Program-made: the position numbers and the translations under genes
Shown: in pieces, positions 45,764 to 61,591 of the stretch
Numbering within the stretch: position 1 is the first letter of the stretch
Layout: every line of letters begins with the position of its first letter
Assembly (NCBI RefSeq): GCF_958979055.1
Contig: NC_084886.1
Location: 39,824,154 to 39,888,153, forward strand
Direction: 5' to 3'
DNA length: 64,000 bases
Source: Alnus glutinosa
Taxonomy: Eukaryota; Streptophyta; Magnoliopsida; Fagales; Betulaceae
The notes under the pieces: generated by a model
What the model saw: the letters and a program-made list of their open reading frames with translations, nothing else
Databases searched by the model: none
What the model was told of the DNA's origin: nothing

Positions 45764-46410
45764 GCCTTCTTTTCCTAGCAGCCGACCCTAAGCTTCACCC
45801 CTTAGAAAACAGATCTGAAATTTGCTCTCTCTTCCTCTTCTTTTTCCTTTCTACTCAATTTTTCTTATCCTCCCTCTCTCATTGTACCTTTTTTTTTTTT
45901 TTTTTTTTTGTAGGTATTCTCCGACCAGATCAGCAATTTTGACCTCTCTGCAATGCATCCGTTTATCTACCTCCATGTTGTGCCGTTCATCTCATCTCTG
46001 GCCATTGCTGTTGTTTACTGGTTGTATTTTTACTTTGAATAAGAATTTTATTCTTTTAAGATCTGCCATCATGAGCGATCTATGGGATGAAGGTTAGTCA
46101 GGTGTGAGAGGCTATCTCTCACTGCTAGTTTAAATAATTTTTTAGGATATTTGGCTCCCCATTACTTAGATCTAGTATGTTCGGAATAGATTTACTCGTT
46201 AACTATTTTTGTTCATGGGTTAGCGGAAGATAAAAGTCATAGATATCACTCTATTGTAAAATTTTTGTTTGTATCTATGACTTTGTAACTTTATAGCATG
46301 TGGTTGTGATTTTGCAGAGATTTATGCTTTGTGTTGTAAGAGCTTTATGCTCGTGATCTTTTATCAATGAAATACTCAAATATTTGTTAAAAAAAAAAAA
46401 AAAAAAAAAA
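45764..46410 (+). mobile_element. Retroposed transcript-like sequence with poly(A) (copy 2)
   Basis: About 647 bp ending in a poly(A) run (46388-46410). It is flanked by AGAAAGTATACGATT (45749-45763) and its near copy AGAAAGTATACAATT at 46410-46424, as expected for LINE-driven retroposition. The paralogous insertion in copy 1 shows it predates the duplication. The source transcript is not recognised; the first short frame reads MSDLWDEG here and MDDLWDEG in copy 1. Confidence 0.7.
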
Positions 46411-46881
46411 GAAAGTATACAATTTGCCGGTCTATGTACAGCACACATAATTTGTCAGCATATTCCCATGGACCTCAATGATTTAATACAACTAGGTTGT
46501 CGTTTTGCTATTATAATTGCTGGCTGATGGTTAACAAAGAAAAGTTAACAATTGGCTTCAGTTATTCATATCATTGAATGGATTATTCGTCATATCCTTT
46601 TCGCCTTTTCGGTGTTGCATTTAAATTTCATAGCGAGCACACAGGTCGAAGCTCGACCTCAAAAGCAATCCCATAATTATATATAAACGTTAATATTTGC
46701 ATCTTCAAATCCAATTTTTCCAGCAATTTTTATTTATTTCTATATTATGCGACGCGGAGGCCAGTATATCTGGTGCCACAAAGCAAAGACATAGAAACTA
46801 CGTGGATGAGGAACGTACACAAGATATATATATATATATAGTAGCAGTGGTAGTACTACTGTCTGAAGAAGGAAACATTAA

Positions 46882-47526
46882 TTAAGCGTAGGCCTTAGGA
46901 TTGGCCAAGAGGTAGGCTTCCACAGCCCTGTAAACAGCCATGGCCTTTTCCTTGTCTGCCTTGATTTCCTCTTCATTGATCTGGGCCCCTGGTTTAGGAT
47001 GGTAATTGCTAAATTTAGTACATTTGCTTCCCCCATCAGGAGTGGACTCGAACTTAATCTCATAAGAAACTGATTCAATCTTGTCCAGCAATTCATCACC
47101 GTCGATCAATGTGTAACTATATATCAATTTCTCTTCGTCTAGTGCATCAATCCTATGCTTCAAGTGCTTCATGTGGGTACCTGCACAGAGAGCGGGGGCA
47201 CAAATTAACTGTTATAGTTGTGCAATTTAACGATGAGACAGACAGTGAAAATCAGGCAGTTGTATGACAGTCTATTAAATGATGTTGCTCTTTCGAATAT
47301 GAGATAATATGGTAGTGAAAATGAATGTAACATGGAACTAGCCTTCAGATAAGGTGATCTTCTGAATGGTTCCAGGCCCTCCATTGCCCTCAACTGTCTC
47401 AACACTCTTAATGGCCTGAGGCATGAGCTTGGGGATGAGGTTGTCAGCATCAAGGATCAAGGCCTTGAACATGATTCCTGCAGAGACGGGGCTTGTGAGC
47501 TCTTCAGTTAGAGTGAGAACACCCAT
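46882..47526 (-). CDS. Bet v 1 / PR-10 protein (copy G)
   Basis: Exons 47526-47343 and 47180-46882 encode 160 aa. The sequence starts [20 protein letters not shown], has the classical glycine loop GNGGPGT (47-53) followed by Ile-Gln-Lys, and ends NPKAYA. The intron sits in codon 62 but its donor reads GAAG|GCTAGT, a GC donor, with a normal AG acceptor. Reading through instead would stop two codons later, so splicing is required for a full product. TATAAATAT lies at 47614-47606, about 80-90 bp upstream. It is divergent from A-F and is not part of the recent duplication. Confidence 0.92.
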
Positions 47527-47605
47527 TGATCGATCTTCAGAATTTAGAGATGAACAGATGGAGACAGTAGAAAATGGAGGACTAATTGGGTGGAGAGTAG
47601 AGGTG

Positions 47606-47614
47606 ATATTTATA
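47606..47614 (-). promoter_or_regulatory. TATA box of PR-10 G
   Basis: Minus-strand TATAAATAT about 80-90 bp upstream of the ATG. Confidence 0.6.
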
Positions 47615-47639
47615 GATCGAGAAGACGGAGTTTTGCTAC

Positions 47640-49504
47640 GTCTAGTTGAATAACAGTTCAGCTACCTCTCTGTCAGTAGAAGGTTTTAACGCCATGTCCC
47701 CCACTAAAAAGGACCACTTTCAATTCTTATCAAGAATATCCTCCAATTTGTCACATCGTATAATTATACCTACCTATAATTTCTGTGGCACATTATGATT
47801 GTAGATCTTAGTCCCTTTCATTTTTATTTACTTTGTAGTTAGCTCATTCTGTGGCCATATATTGCAACAATATTTCTTGACAAGCATACAATTATATGCT
47901 TGGATCTCAAAAATCTTTTGCTCTCCCAAAAGGCCTCACTTACTGGTGTACTTAATCTTTAGGTGGGTGAATCTTTCAAGTTTCGGTAATAGAAAAGAAA
48001 CAGGAAGCTTATAATAATGAAACCACTCCATTCTTAAATAGCAGGAACAATGTGGTAACCGTCAAAAGTGTTGGTATTTATTTTATCTGGCTAGTACTTA
48101 GCCGTGCACCTCGAAGCAAGTAAGATTTCATTTCTTTCTTTCTAAACGACGGAACGTAAGGTCAGATTATGGAGTAAAGTCCCGTTGAATACGTGTGATA
48201 CTTATCATAAAAAAAAAATAAAATAAAAAAAATAAAATAAAATCTGGTGTCTCAATCAATTAAATGGACATGTTAAGAAAAAATTAGACAATTTTTTTTT
48301 TTTTTTTTTTTTTTAAAAAAAAAGTTTTTGGTCAGAAACAACCACATTGTAGAAGACAATTTATTCATCTGCCTGTGCGCCTCTACGATGAGAAAAAAAC
48401 TTGCCAGAATAGAGAAACACATAATTTACATGAAAGCTTTTCATGATTAATATTGTATCTTTTATCCATAAATTCTTAATGTTTTCCACATTTTTCCTTC
48501 CACAACATAGCATTCGTGCGAGGCAATGTAGTTTACAAATTCATTGGTTGGTTTGGAAAAAAGACGAATAAGAAATGAACAGAAAATAATTAATGTTACG
48601 TTTGTTTAGGCATAAAATATATTTTGTATTTTTTGATATTTGGTGCAACCGAAAATGATAATCAACATAAATTATTTTCAGTTTGACCGTAAAAGCCTAT
48701 TTAATTTTTGAAAAACAATTTACAGTTTTTTGAATTTAAACTTTTCATTCTTGCACATACGTTTGGAGAATCTGCTACTGTCCGACATTAGAGTTTGTTG
48801 GTAGTCCGAATCTACCGTTGAAAGTCCCCGAATTTTTGTATCCAATTGTAAGAATTCTAAACTCAAATTCCGACAAAACATGCTGAAATTGAGAGTTGGC
48901 AATTTTTGACGCGACCTGCGAATCTGATACGAAATTATAAAGTTTGAGTTTAGGCTAAACAAACTCGGGTCATAAACGGATTAACCCAAAAGATACTTTC
49001 AGGGAATTCTTTGAAAATATTAAACGACAAAATATTTTATGTCAAACTAAACAGAGCATAAATCACATGGCTTTAGAACTATTAACAACCTCAAATCTGC
49101 TCAAATAAAATATGACCTTAAGCAGAAAAATCCCAAATAGAGGGGACAATTACCCTTTGCGGTAACACGTTCTACCAAGAGTTCTTTGATTAACGACAAC
49201 CGTATTGCTACAAAGCACTGAATGAAGAAATCCAATGTAATAACTTGCTAATAAGACAAATGTATAGAGAAACAAGAAAATCATAAAATCATACGGTGCT
49301 AAAACCCGCACGCACCACTTGCTTGACCTTTCAGTTCCACTAAAGCAATATTGGTCTATCTGGAAATGATGGAGCCAATTGCCAAAAGGTTCGGGCTGAT
49401 TGCTAATAAGTTCAACTTCAAAAAAGTACAAACCCATCTCAAGCAATACTTTTCTAATTGCCTCCCAAGAGATTAACGCAGGCTAGGACTTGACACACTG
49501 GACT
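47640..49504. other. Intergenic DNA with a probable MITE at about 48.60-49.06 kb
   Basis: The part 48597-49062 has loosely matching inverted ends (TTTAGGCATAAAATATATTT against the inverse of AATATTTTATGTCAAACTAA), as in large MITEs, but no clear target duplication. The rest is AT-rich intergenic DNA with no gene seen. Confidence 0.4.
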
Positions 49505-53855
<4,351 letters not shown>

Positions 53856-54361
53856 GCCGGACATATCTTGCTCCACACGATTTCTGTTTGCTTCGTGTTT
53901 GGGTAAAGGCCACAGAGACACGAGAAGGGAGTTAACCAGTGTGCTCCAACGATACGGAGAAAAAAGAGTTATGAGGGAAATAGGCAGAGGACGACTTGGT
54001 GGACAAGCTGTTTATTTAGTGGGCTTGCACTCAACAGTTTATGTACTGGGCCTGAGCCCAAGCTTTTAGACCCAAGCGAGGACTTGCGCAAAAATTGCAT
54101 TCGTCCTTATTGTTCTACGGTTCTACCCTTCGAGAAAGGAGAGGCCCATTGTTCTTTTCTTTTTCTTTTTTTCTTTTAAAGGAAGAGGCCCATTGTTCTT
54201 AACTAAAAGAAAAGTCTCCAAGACTTGCAATGGAAACTTTCACTGCAGTGTTCAAGGACTTTTTTTTCTTCCACAAGTTTCCTATTGTACCCTTTTCTGC
54301 TGGAAATACTTGGGTCCTTTGATAGTTTATGCCCTCTCTTATTACTTTACGGTTCAACCGT

Positions 54362-54837
54362 TAGGGTTATACATGCGAATGCAATTATTAACATTTACAT
54401 TTGTATTTTGCAGTTATTACTTTTAGATAAATGCATTCGTATCATGTGGTTACTAACCGCTATCTGCGCGGTTATTACGAGTATTAACCTCAATCGGCAT
54501 ATCAGGTAATGGGCTTTTTGAGCTTATTTTAGTATTTTGGGTCTTTTTTGGGCTTATTTTAAACGATTTTGAAAATATTTTTTGGGCCTACTTTTAGTGT
54601 TTTTGGCTTTAATGTTTTTTTCAAGCTCTAATCTTTTAGATGAAATTCATATCTTAATTCTATATTCCAATTTAAAAATAACAAAGCAACTACAAACACC
54701 CCATGATGATGTTGTTTATATATATATATATATATATAAGGGTATGCTGCATTCGCATATGTGATTAGTGATTTTTAGTAACTGCATATGCGGTTAGCGG
54801 TTAGTTGTAGTAAATAACGTTTGCTTGTACAACCCTA
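54362..54837. mobile_element. MITE-like element with TAGGGTT inverted ends
   Basis: Starts TAGGGTTATACATGCGAATG and ends with the near inverse (CGTTTGCTTGTACAACCCTA), about 476 bp, with internal repeats of the phrase GCGGTTA. A partial relative lies at 10340-10640. No target duplication was seen, so the ends may be slightly off. An (AT)n run sits at 54719-54739. Confidence 0.6.
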
Positions 54838-55239
54838 CCAGCAAAATTTTAGCTACAAAGAGGAGTGCATCTTCCACTGCTAATTATCTTGGAAAAGCTA
54901 CTTATCAAAAAAAAGAATTATCTTGGAAAAGCTTTCCAAGATCAAAATTTGAAAATTTTAGAACTTTAGGACAAGGTCATTTGAAGGTGAATGAATGTTA
55001 TTAAAGTAATGTAAAGATAAGGTATAAATTGTATTAAAGTAGAATTCTATTAAATAGGGATTATATTTTATTTAAGATTACTTTATATTAGTTTTGTTAT
55101 CAGTATTTTAAGATTAAGATTATATTTATCGTATCAGATAGTGTTTGGAGTCAATAAAGAGTATTATCTCCATTTGTTAGTGTTAAAGTATAGTTATCAT
55201 GTAGTTTTCCAGTTTAATTGTTATTCTCCTACTTGTCCC

Positions 55240-56363
55240 TCTATCAAATGAGAGCGTCATAGTGCCATAGTGGGTCTTGCCCCATTTGTATTCCAAGATC
55301 GTTCAAATGGCGAGTCATAGTGGGTCTTGTTCAATTCTCGTTCGAACAAATAGTTATGTTGTCGCGTTCGAACGAACTCATTTATCCATTCGAACAGGGC
55401 ATTTTCTGAAGGACTTTTAGGAGCTTCACGAGAGGGGTGTTCGAACAGGTGATCTGTCCACCCAAACTGCCGATCACATAAATGACTATATATAGTTGGG
55501 AACTCGAATTTTTAGCCTATTCTCTCATTTCTCTCATCTCTCACACGACAAACTCATATTTGCTCCCTTAGGGTTTGCTTAAGACCTAGTGTTGTGATCT
55601 CTAGAGGCCTCCAATTAAAAGCTAATTCTAACATCGGAATCACGATCCTCGGCATTAGAGTATCATTTTGACGGATCATTTCAATATAAATTCATAAACT
55701 CTAGTTTTTCCTCAAATTGAGTTACATTACTAAAGGTAATGGTTAAACCTTTAATTTCTTTAGAGGTTATTGCATATTTGGAAGTTTTAAGCTATGAGTT
55801 AAAGTTTTGGAAAAATCTAGATTTTCTCTAAGTATAAGAATTGACTTTTTGGCTAACCCTAGAGTTTCTCTATGGGTTAGTGTTATTAGCTAATATTATA
55901 TCAAATGAAACCCTAAACGATGCGAGTTGACACTTGTGATAATTATGCACCTATGGGGCGTTCAAAGTTAGAAAGTGTATTGGATTAATTTTTCTTGCAT
56001 AATTGCTATGTGAAATGCAGTAGTACATTACAAGGCTTACGAAACATGATGCATAAACATGAAATGAAACCAATAGCGAACACTATCATGGCAAGATTGA
56101 AGGTTCCTCAATTGTGATAGAGGTTACTCTCATGATTGTACGAGCAAATCCCTTATGAGTGGGTTATGCATGAAATGAAAACTTACTGGGCAAAGGTTTC
56201 CTAGGTATGCTACGCAAGAAAAGGTAAAGTTATGAAAACCAATTGGGCAAAGGTTTCTCAGGTATATCACGCTAATGAACGAACAACTCTGGGCAAAGGT
56301 TCCCAACATATGATACGTATGATGATCATGTATGTCACATTTGAATATAGATTTACGACTAGA

Positions 56364-56409
<46 letters not shown>

Positions 56410-57340
56410 AGTAAATGGGACAATGCATATGTATATTGTTAAAGCTGGATTGCATATGATGTTTTGATGTTGTCCTTGCTTAGAACATCCATATGTATGT
56501 GTTCCCCAAAGGTTGTAGAATACATGTATATACGTGTAGTTGAGTCATGATGTTTGATGATATTTCTTGTGTAGATACGCCTATATGTACGTGTTCTCAG
56601 AAGGATGCAGAATACAGTATATGAGTGTACTTAGGTTATATGTTGTACACAAGGATATGCATTAGATGGATTTGTATGTGTAAGTTCTCAAGCGGGAGAT
56701 TGGGCTGTATATATATATTCACAACTGAATAATATATTTTAAATGTTTTCATAGCTATAATGCTTACTTCATTTGATATAATATCTTTTAAAAGAAAAGC
56801 TAAACTAAGTAGCTGTTATAGTAAACACTTGTAGAAAGTGAAATGTCGGCTCAGTGCCAAAGTTAGTAATTTCTATACTTACTGAGACCGTGAACTTATT
56901 AATCCACATATGCAAATGTGGTTAACTCTACGAACGGATAGACAATATTGTTGATGCAGGTACACTAAATGTAGACAAGGAACATGTAGTTTTGTACTTA
57001 AGCTACTATGACTGATGATGTCAGATGCCAGAGTTTAGTGTCGAACTATGGCCTAGTCCATTATTGTATTGGGTATCTTTTGTTATGTACCTAGACCATT
57101 TTTGTATATGGCATTGTGTCGTATGTGACACATTTTGTATAGCCATTCGTTTGTATGTAAAAGATACATTATACAAGCTTTAGTCGCAACTTTGTTGCAT
57201 TACGTGTATATTCTCTCTTATGTTAATATGTTTCTGTTGTAGTGCAATGAAACTCTGATATTGTGTCCTTGTTCATGCTATATTGTTTGGTCTGGATATT
57301 TGTTTACCACGTTGCCATGCATTTGAACCAGGTCGCTACA
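55240..57340. mobile_element. Probable LTR-type remnant
   Basis: The stretch has no reading frame of note, contains several GTTCGAAC-like palindromes near 55.3-55.45 kb (as in the other LTR of this window), and ends GGTCGCTACA, a typical plant LTR end. The left end and target duplication could not be fixed, so the call is weak. A TG/TA microsatellite is at about 56367-56406. Confidence 0.35.
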
Positions 57341-58133
57341 ATAATATTAAGATAAGTAACTCGTTAATAGACATGTCTCCTCGATGCGGGTGTATCCAAT
57401 TCACTCGTCAAGTCTTTGATAATATGTAAAGGCAGACCTTGGTATGATGGAATTCAATCATTGTGGGCTTTGTTGTTAGAGTAATGCTATATACAAGACT
57501 CTTATTCCACTTTTATTCTCGCAATTGTTACATGACTTTTAAAATCACTAATTTCAATGGTGATTTTAAAAGCCATGTCGTATTTAAGAGGATATAAGTA
57601 TTATATATATATATATATATCACTACAAAAAAATGTGGTATTCGCCGCGTGTCTACAGTAGCCGTTATCGTAGCCACATGGCCAGATAGCCATGTGTAAT
57701 AACGAACACGTGGCTAAATGCAGGGAGAACACATTTAGCCACGTGTATTAATTACACGTGGCCAAATGGCCGCGTGTAATTAATACACGTTGCCAAATGG
57801 ACGCGTGTAATTAATTACACGCGTCCATTTGGCCACGTGTATTAATTACACGTGTCCAAATGGGCACGTGTATTAATTACAGGTGGCCAAATGACCACGT
57901 GGATTTATACACGTACCCATACAGCCACGTGTATAAATCTACGTGGCCATTTAGCAATGTGTATAATTTCCACATTGCCAATTAGCCACGTGTATAGTAA
58001 TACACGTGGCTAAAATATTCATATTTTTTAATTTTTTCCAGGAATTAAAATATTTTAAAATTTTAAAATTTTAAATTCTAGCAACATGCTTTATGATTAC
58101 GTTGCCATTTGCATATTTTGGGAGGAGGGGGAA

Positions 58134-58340
58134 GATCAAGATCCTCTCAAATTCTTTGCCCGAATTTGATAGAATTCGGGCAGGTAGTTGTGAGTGAGCA
58201 TTTATGAGACCTACCTGACCAAATAAAAGTTGAGCTGCTCAACTGCTTATCCGGTCAGGTGAATCTCATAAATACTTACTCACAACAACCTGCCCGAATT
58301 GTATCAAATTCGGGCAAAGAATTTGAGGGGATCTTAATTC
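58134..58340. mobile_element. Hairpin MITE nested in the CACTA element
   Basis: Arms of about 87 bp (58134-58220 and 58253-58340) are inverted copies around TTTGCCCGAATTTGATA, with a short loop. A 10-bp direct repeat GGAGGGGGAA (58124-58133, 58341-58350) flanks it, fitting a Mutator-type 9-10 bp target duplication. The transcript would fold into a long hairpin. Confidence 0.85.
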
Positions 58341-58471
58341 GGAGGGGGAAGGGTCGCGCCTTTGTTTTAAGTTTATCTTTGATTTTAATTTTTTAATTAT
58401 TTTTTTCGTTTCTTTTTAAAAGCCAAGGCGATTGCCTGGCTTCTCAATTTTTTATTTTTATTTTTTTTTAG

Positions 58472-58474
<3 letters not shown>

Positions 58475-58524
<50 letters not shown>
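58475..58524. repeat. (TC)25 microsatellite
   Basis: Fifty bases of uninterrupted TC repeat inside the CACTA element. Confidence 0.97.
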
Positions 58525-58530
<6 letters not shown>

Positions 58531-59020
58531 CCTCTTTTCCTTCTTATTTTTTTCAACTCTCCCGATTTTCCTTCTCTCTCAGCAGACGACGACTCACCCC
58601 CACCCAGACGCCATACTCGATCACCAACACCCGGAGAAGAAGAAAAGTCGTCGATGATGGAGAAGAGGCCGGTCGTTTATGGGTCCTTTTGATGGTGATT
58701 TTTGGTATTTTTGTTACCTTTTTTTTGGGTCCTTTTTGTTAGTCGCCGGAGTAGTTGGTGTTTTTTGCTCATTCTTGGCGAACTGGGTATTTTTGGAGTG
58801 GGTGTTTTTCGTCGATCGGTGGCCGGCGTGGGTATTTTCGTTGATTGGTGGAGTGGGTTTTCTCGCCGGCCCTCGCTGGATCTCGGCGGCATCGTCGACG
58901 ACGAGTTGGACGAAGATCCGGAGCTGATCTCGCTGTATACACCGGGCAGATCTTGACGGCATCGTCGCCGTATACGTATATCGTATACAATATTAGGAAG
59001 GAAAAAAAAAAAAGAAAAAA

Positions 59021-59069
59021 AGAAGAAGAAGAAGAAGAAGAAGAAGAAGAAGAAGAAGAAGAAGAAGAA
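59021..59069. repeat. (GAA)n microsatellite
   Basis: About 16 GAA units inside the CACTA element, preceded by an A-rich run. Confidence 0.95.
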
Positions 59070-59408
59070 AAGAACAGATTCTTTTTTTTTTTTTTTTTAA
59101 AGCAATAATACTGATTATGGCGACGTGTGTTAAGAATACGTTGCAAAAAATATATATAATTTTTCATTTTTTTTTTTAAAAAAGAAAAAGAAAAAAGAAA
59201 AATACATTTAGCTATGTGTATAAAATACACGTGGCTAAATAGCCATGTGTATAGAATACACGTTGCTAACCGCACATTTAGTGACATTCGGATCAACCAC
59301 GCGGGACCCACGCGGCCAACTGCACATGGCCAGCAGTTAGTAACGTGTATGACCCTCATACACGTGGCTAACTGTATGTGGCTAAATACCAAGTTTTTTG
59401 TAATGTAT

Positions 59409-60624
59409 ATATAGCATTACCCTTGTTGTTAATGGCCATGCAGCTTGGAGTCTTTCAGTTTGATGCAGAAGGAAGGGTTCAAGCCAGAGTACTCAGCTTA
59501 ATTCAATGGAGCTCTCACAGCATGTGGCCATGCTGGATTAGTTGATAATGGGCTCTAATTCTTCTTTTTGTATATGCATGTTAGATTACTACATCACGAA
59601 AGTATGCCCACTAAACTATTCTAATTATGATCAAGAGATGTTTCTTCTTTCATTGATTTCTATCGTTGGCAAATACGATTATTGGAAAATATATATGACT
59701 ATTGAAAAATATTACTGTTTAAAAAAATGACCGTTGAAAAAATACGACATAAAAAAAGAAATAAAAAAAAAATATTTAAGTGGCATAGAGAAAAAAATGA
59801 ATAAACAGATGTGGAGTGTATTTAAAAAGCGAATAACTATAATAGAAAAAATAGCTTTTAATTAGCTATTTTAGATAGAAATGTATATAAAGCCAATTTG
59901 GACGGTCCCGCAGGCTCAAATCACCCAATTTACCAACTCTCAATATTCTATATGTTTTGAAATTTGAGTGACAAAGGATATGCATGGCTGGCTTGCTTTA
60001 AATATTTATGATTGCTTATTGTGAAATAGGCCTTCCCAATAAGGAGGAAGAAAACCTGGTCAAATTTCTAGAAGTTAGACTTTATCTTCCAATTAAGCAG
60101 CTTTAAGTTTCAGTTTTAAAACAAGTTAGTTTTAAAGCTGTCAACTATAATAAAAATCCAATCAATGAATTATCCACTATTTAATTTGTTATAGTATATA
60201 TATATATATGCGTGATTTGACGTTAATTAGGGCTCTTCACTCCACGTACGTAGTCTATACGTATGTAGTGATGCAAAACGTGAATTCGATCTACTATTTA
60301 TGAATAAAATACTGGCCAACTAGTTTAACAGATATTATTTGTAAATTATAATACAAAAATAGTTCTAAAGCATGCACCCATCAAATATTGATTACGAAAC
60401 GATTTTTATTAATAAAACAGGTACAATATTATTTCAATCGACAGGGAACATCAAAGGCAAAGTGAATATATCCAAACGCACAGCAAACACTTATTAGAAG
60501 GCCTCGAGGCAGTTTTTAGAAGACAGAAATACACATGCATGCATGAAAGCCACACCTCTAACTATATATATATAGTTAAAGGAGGGGATAAACATGCAAT
60601 AATGAATTAAGCAGCTAGCTCGCT
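59409..60624. other. Intergenic, 3' flank of PR-10 H
   Basis: AT-rich, with no coding features recognised. A short TA run lies at about 60197-60211. Confidence 0.5.
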
Positions 60625-60992
60625 TTAGTTGTAAGCATCAGGATTTGCCAAGAGGTAGCCTTCAACTGCCTTGAAAACCCCCGCGGTCTTTTCTTCTTCA
60701 GCCTTGATTTGCTCTTCCTTGATCTCAGTGTTATCTTTGGTATAATACTTGCTGCTGATCTTGTAGATGGTTCCTCCATCAGGGGAAGCCACCAACTTGG
60801 TCTCGTAAGAGACTTTCTCGAGTGTCTCCGACAAAGGACCGCCTTCAACCACGCTGTAATTGTATGTGAAGTTTTCCTTGTCTAGCCCATCGGTCCTGTG
60901 CTTCAAAAATTTTAAGTGGCTGCCTGCTAAAATAGACAATTAATACTTGTTAGTATATGCAAATTAAGCATTTGATTATGAATTAGAATAAG

Positions 60993-61076
<84 letters not shown>

Positions 61077-61271
61077 CTAGCCTTCATGAAACGTAATCTT
61101 TTTGATGGTTCCAGGCCCTCCATTGCCTTCAAGGATTTCCACGTTCACTTCCTTAATACCGTGCTTTAAAATCTTTGGGAGAAGGTGGTCGGAATCAAGG
61201 ACGAAGGCCTTGAAAAACCTAGATGGAGGGACGGGGGAGGTGACCTGATTCTCATAAGTGAAAACACCCAT
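60625..61271 (-). CDS. Bet v 1 / PR-10 protein (copy H)
   Basis: Exons 61271-61082 and 60923-60625 encode 162 aa. It is the copy closest to classical Bet v 1: [20 protein letters not shown] start, glycine loop [10 protein letters not shown] (49-58), [11 protein letters not shown], and C-terminus NPDAYN. Relative to the other copies it has two extra residues in the strand before the loop ([10 protein letters not shown]). As in copy G the intron donor is GC (GAAG|GCTAGT), with an AG acceptor, and the intron carries a TA repeat of about 76 bp next to the donor. TATAAATAG lies at 61390-61382, about 110-120 bp upstream. Confidence 0.94.
60995..61070. repeat. (TA)38 microsatellite in PR-10 H intron
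   Basis: About 76 bases of uninterrupted TA beginning roughly 10 bases inside the intron from the donor. Confidence 0.97.
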
Positions 61272-61381
61272 GATGATAACTAGCTAGGAGTATGAAGATG
61301 ATCAAAAGGAAGAAGAATGAGAAACTAGAGGAAGGAGGCTTTGCGTTGCAGAGATGTGAGAACGTACTGTATACTGGGGTG

Positions 61382-61390
61382 CTATTTATA
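61382..61390 (-). promoter_or_regulatory. TATA box of PR-10 H
   Basis: Minus-strand TATAAATAG upstream of the ATG, followed on its upstream side by the CTCAATGGCCGGCACTC block that recurs at the right edge of the window. Confidence 0.7.
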
Positions 61391-61393
61391 GAG

Positions 61394-61591
61394 TGCCGGC
61401 CATTGAGGTTTTCCTTTGTTTTTTGTTTTTATTGAGAAGTTTGCGTGCGTGGATGGAAGAGGTAGGTGATTTCTTATTGTATTAGTGGGTCTCGCGCGAT
61501 CTCCGACAATACGACGTGATGGATGGGTTTTTATATGTCATAAATAAATATATAATAGCGTACTTAGTCAAAGAAAGCACATTCGAACATG
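61394..61591 (-). promoter_or_regulatory. PR-10 H proximal promoter, duplicated inverted at 63.84-64.00 kb
   Basis: Contains blocks TTCGAATGTGCTTTC, TATGACATATAAAA, ATCACGTCG and CTCAATGGCCGGCACTC in order on the minus strand. The same blocks in the same order occur on the plus strand at 63839-64000, so the shared blocks are promoter sequence kept between two gene copies. Confidence 0.75.

Larger units (their letters stand above)
35340..46820. repeat. Tandem segmental duplication, copy 2 (PR-10 E and F)
   Basis: Collinear partner of 13.07-34.69 kb. It lacks the Pack-MULE, Cassandra and MULE and instead has a foldback element at about 36.88-38.56 kb and a hAT MITE at 42.70-42.92 kb. Boundaries are approximate. 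Confidence 0.85.
57621..59405. mobile_element. Non-autonomous CACTA element
   Basis: About 1,785 bp with ends CACTACAAAAAA and the inverse TTTTTTGTAATG, flanked by TAT on both sides (3-bp duplication, weak because the flank is a TA run). Subterminal regions (57.69-58.02 and 59.20-59.40 kb) are packed with direct and inverted copies of a CACGTGGCTAAATGGCC-like motif, as in CACTA elements. No transposase is present. The interior has a captured-looking C/G-richer piece (about 58.58-58.96 kb), a nested hairpin MITE, and CT and GAA microsatellites. Confidence 0.85.

Noticed and set aside
53864-53921. Upstream extension of RPN11 ([14 protein letters not shown]...)
   Set aside because: The family starts at MERLQRMF; the extension is not conserved in remembered orthologues and reads as 5' leader.
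58769-59392. 207-codon minus-strand frame
   Set aside because: Much of it is the translated GAA microsatellite (poly-Ser) and CACTA subterminal repeats.
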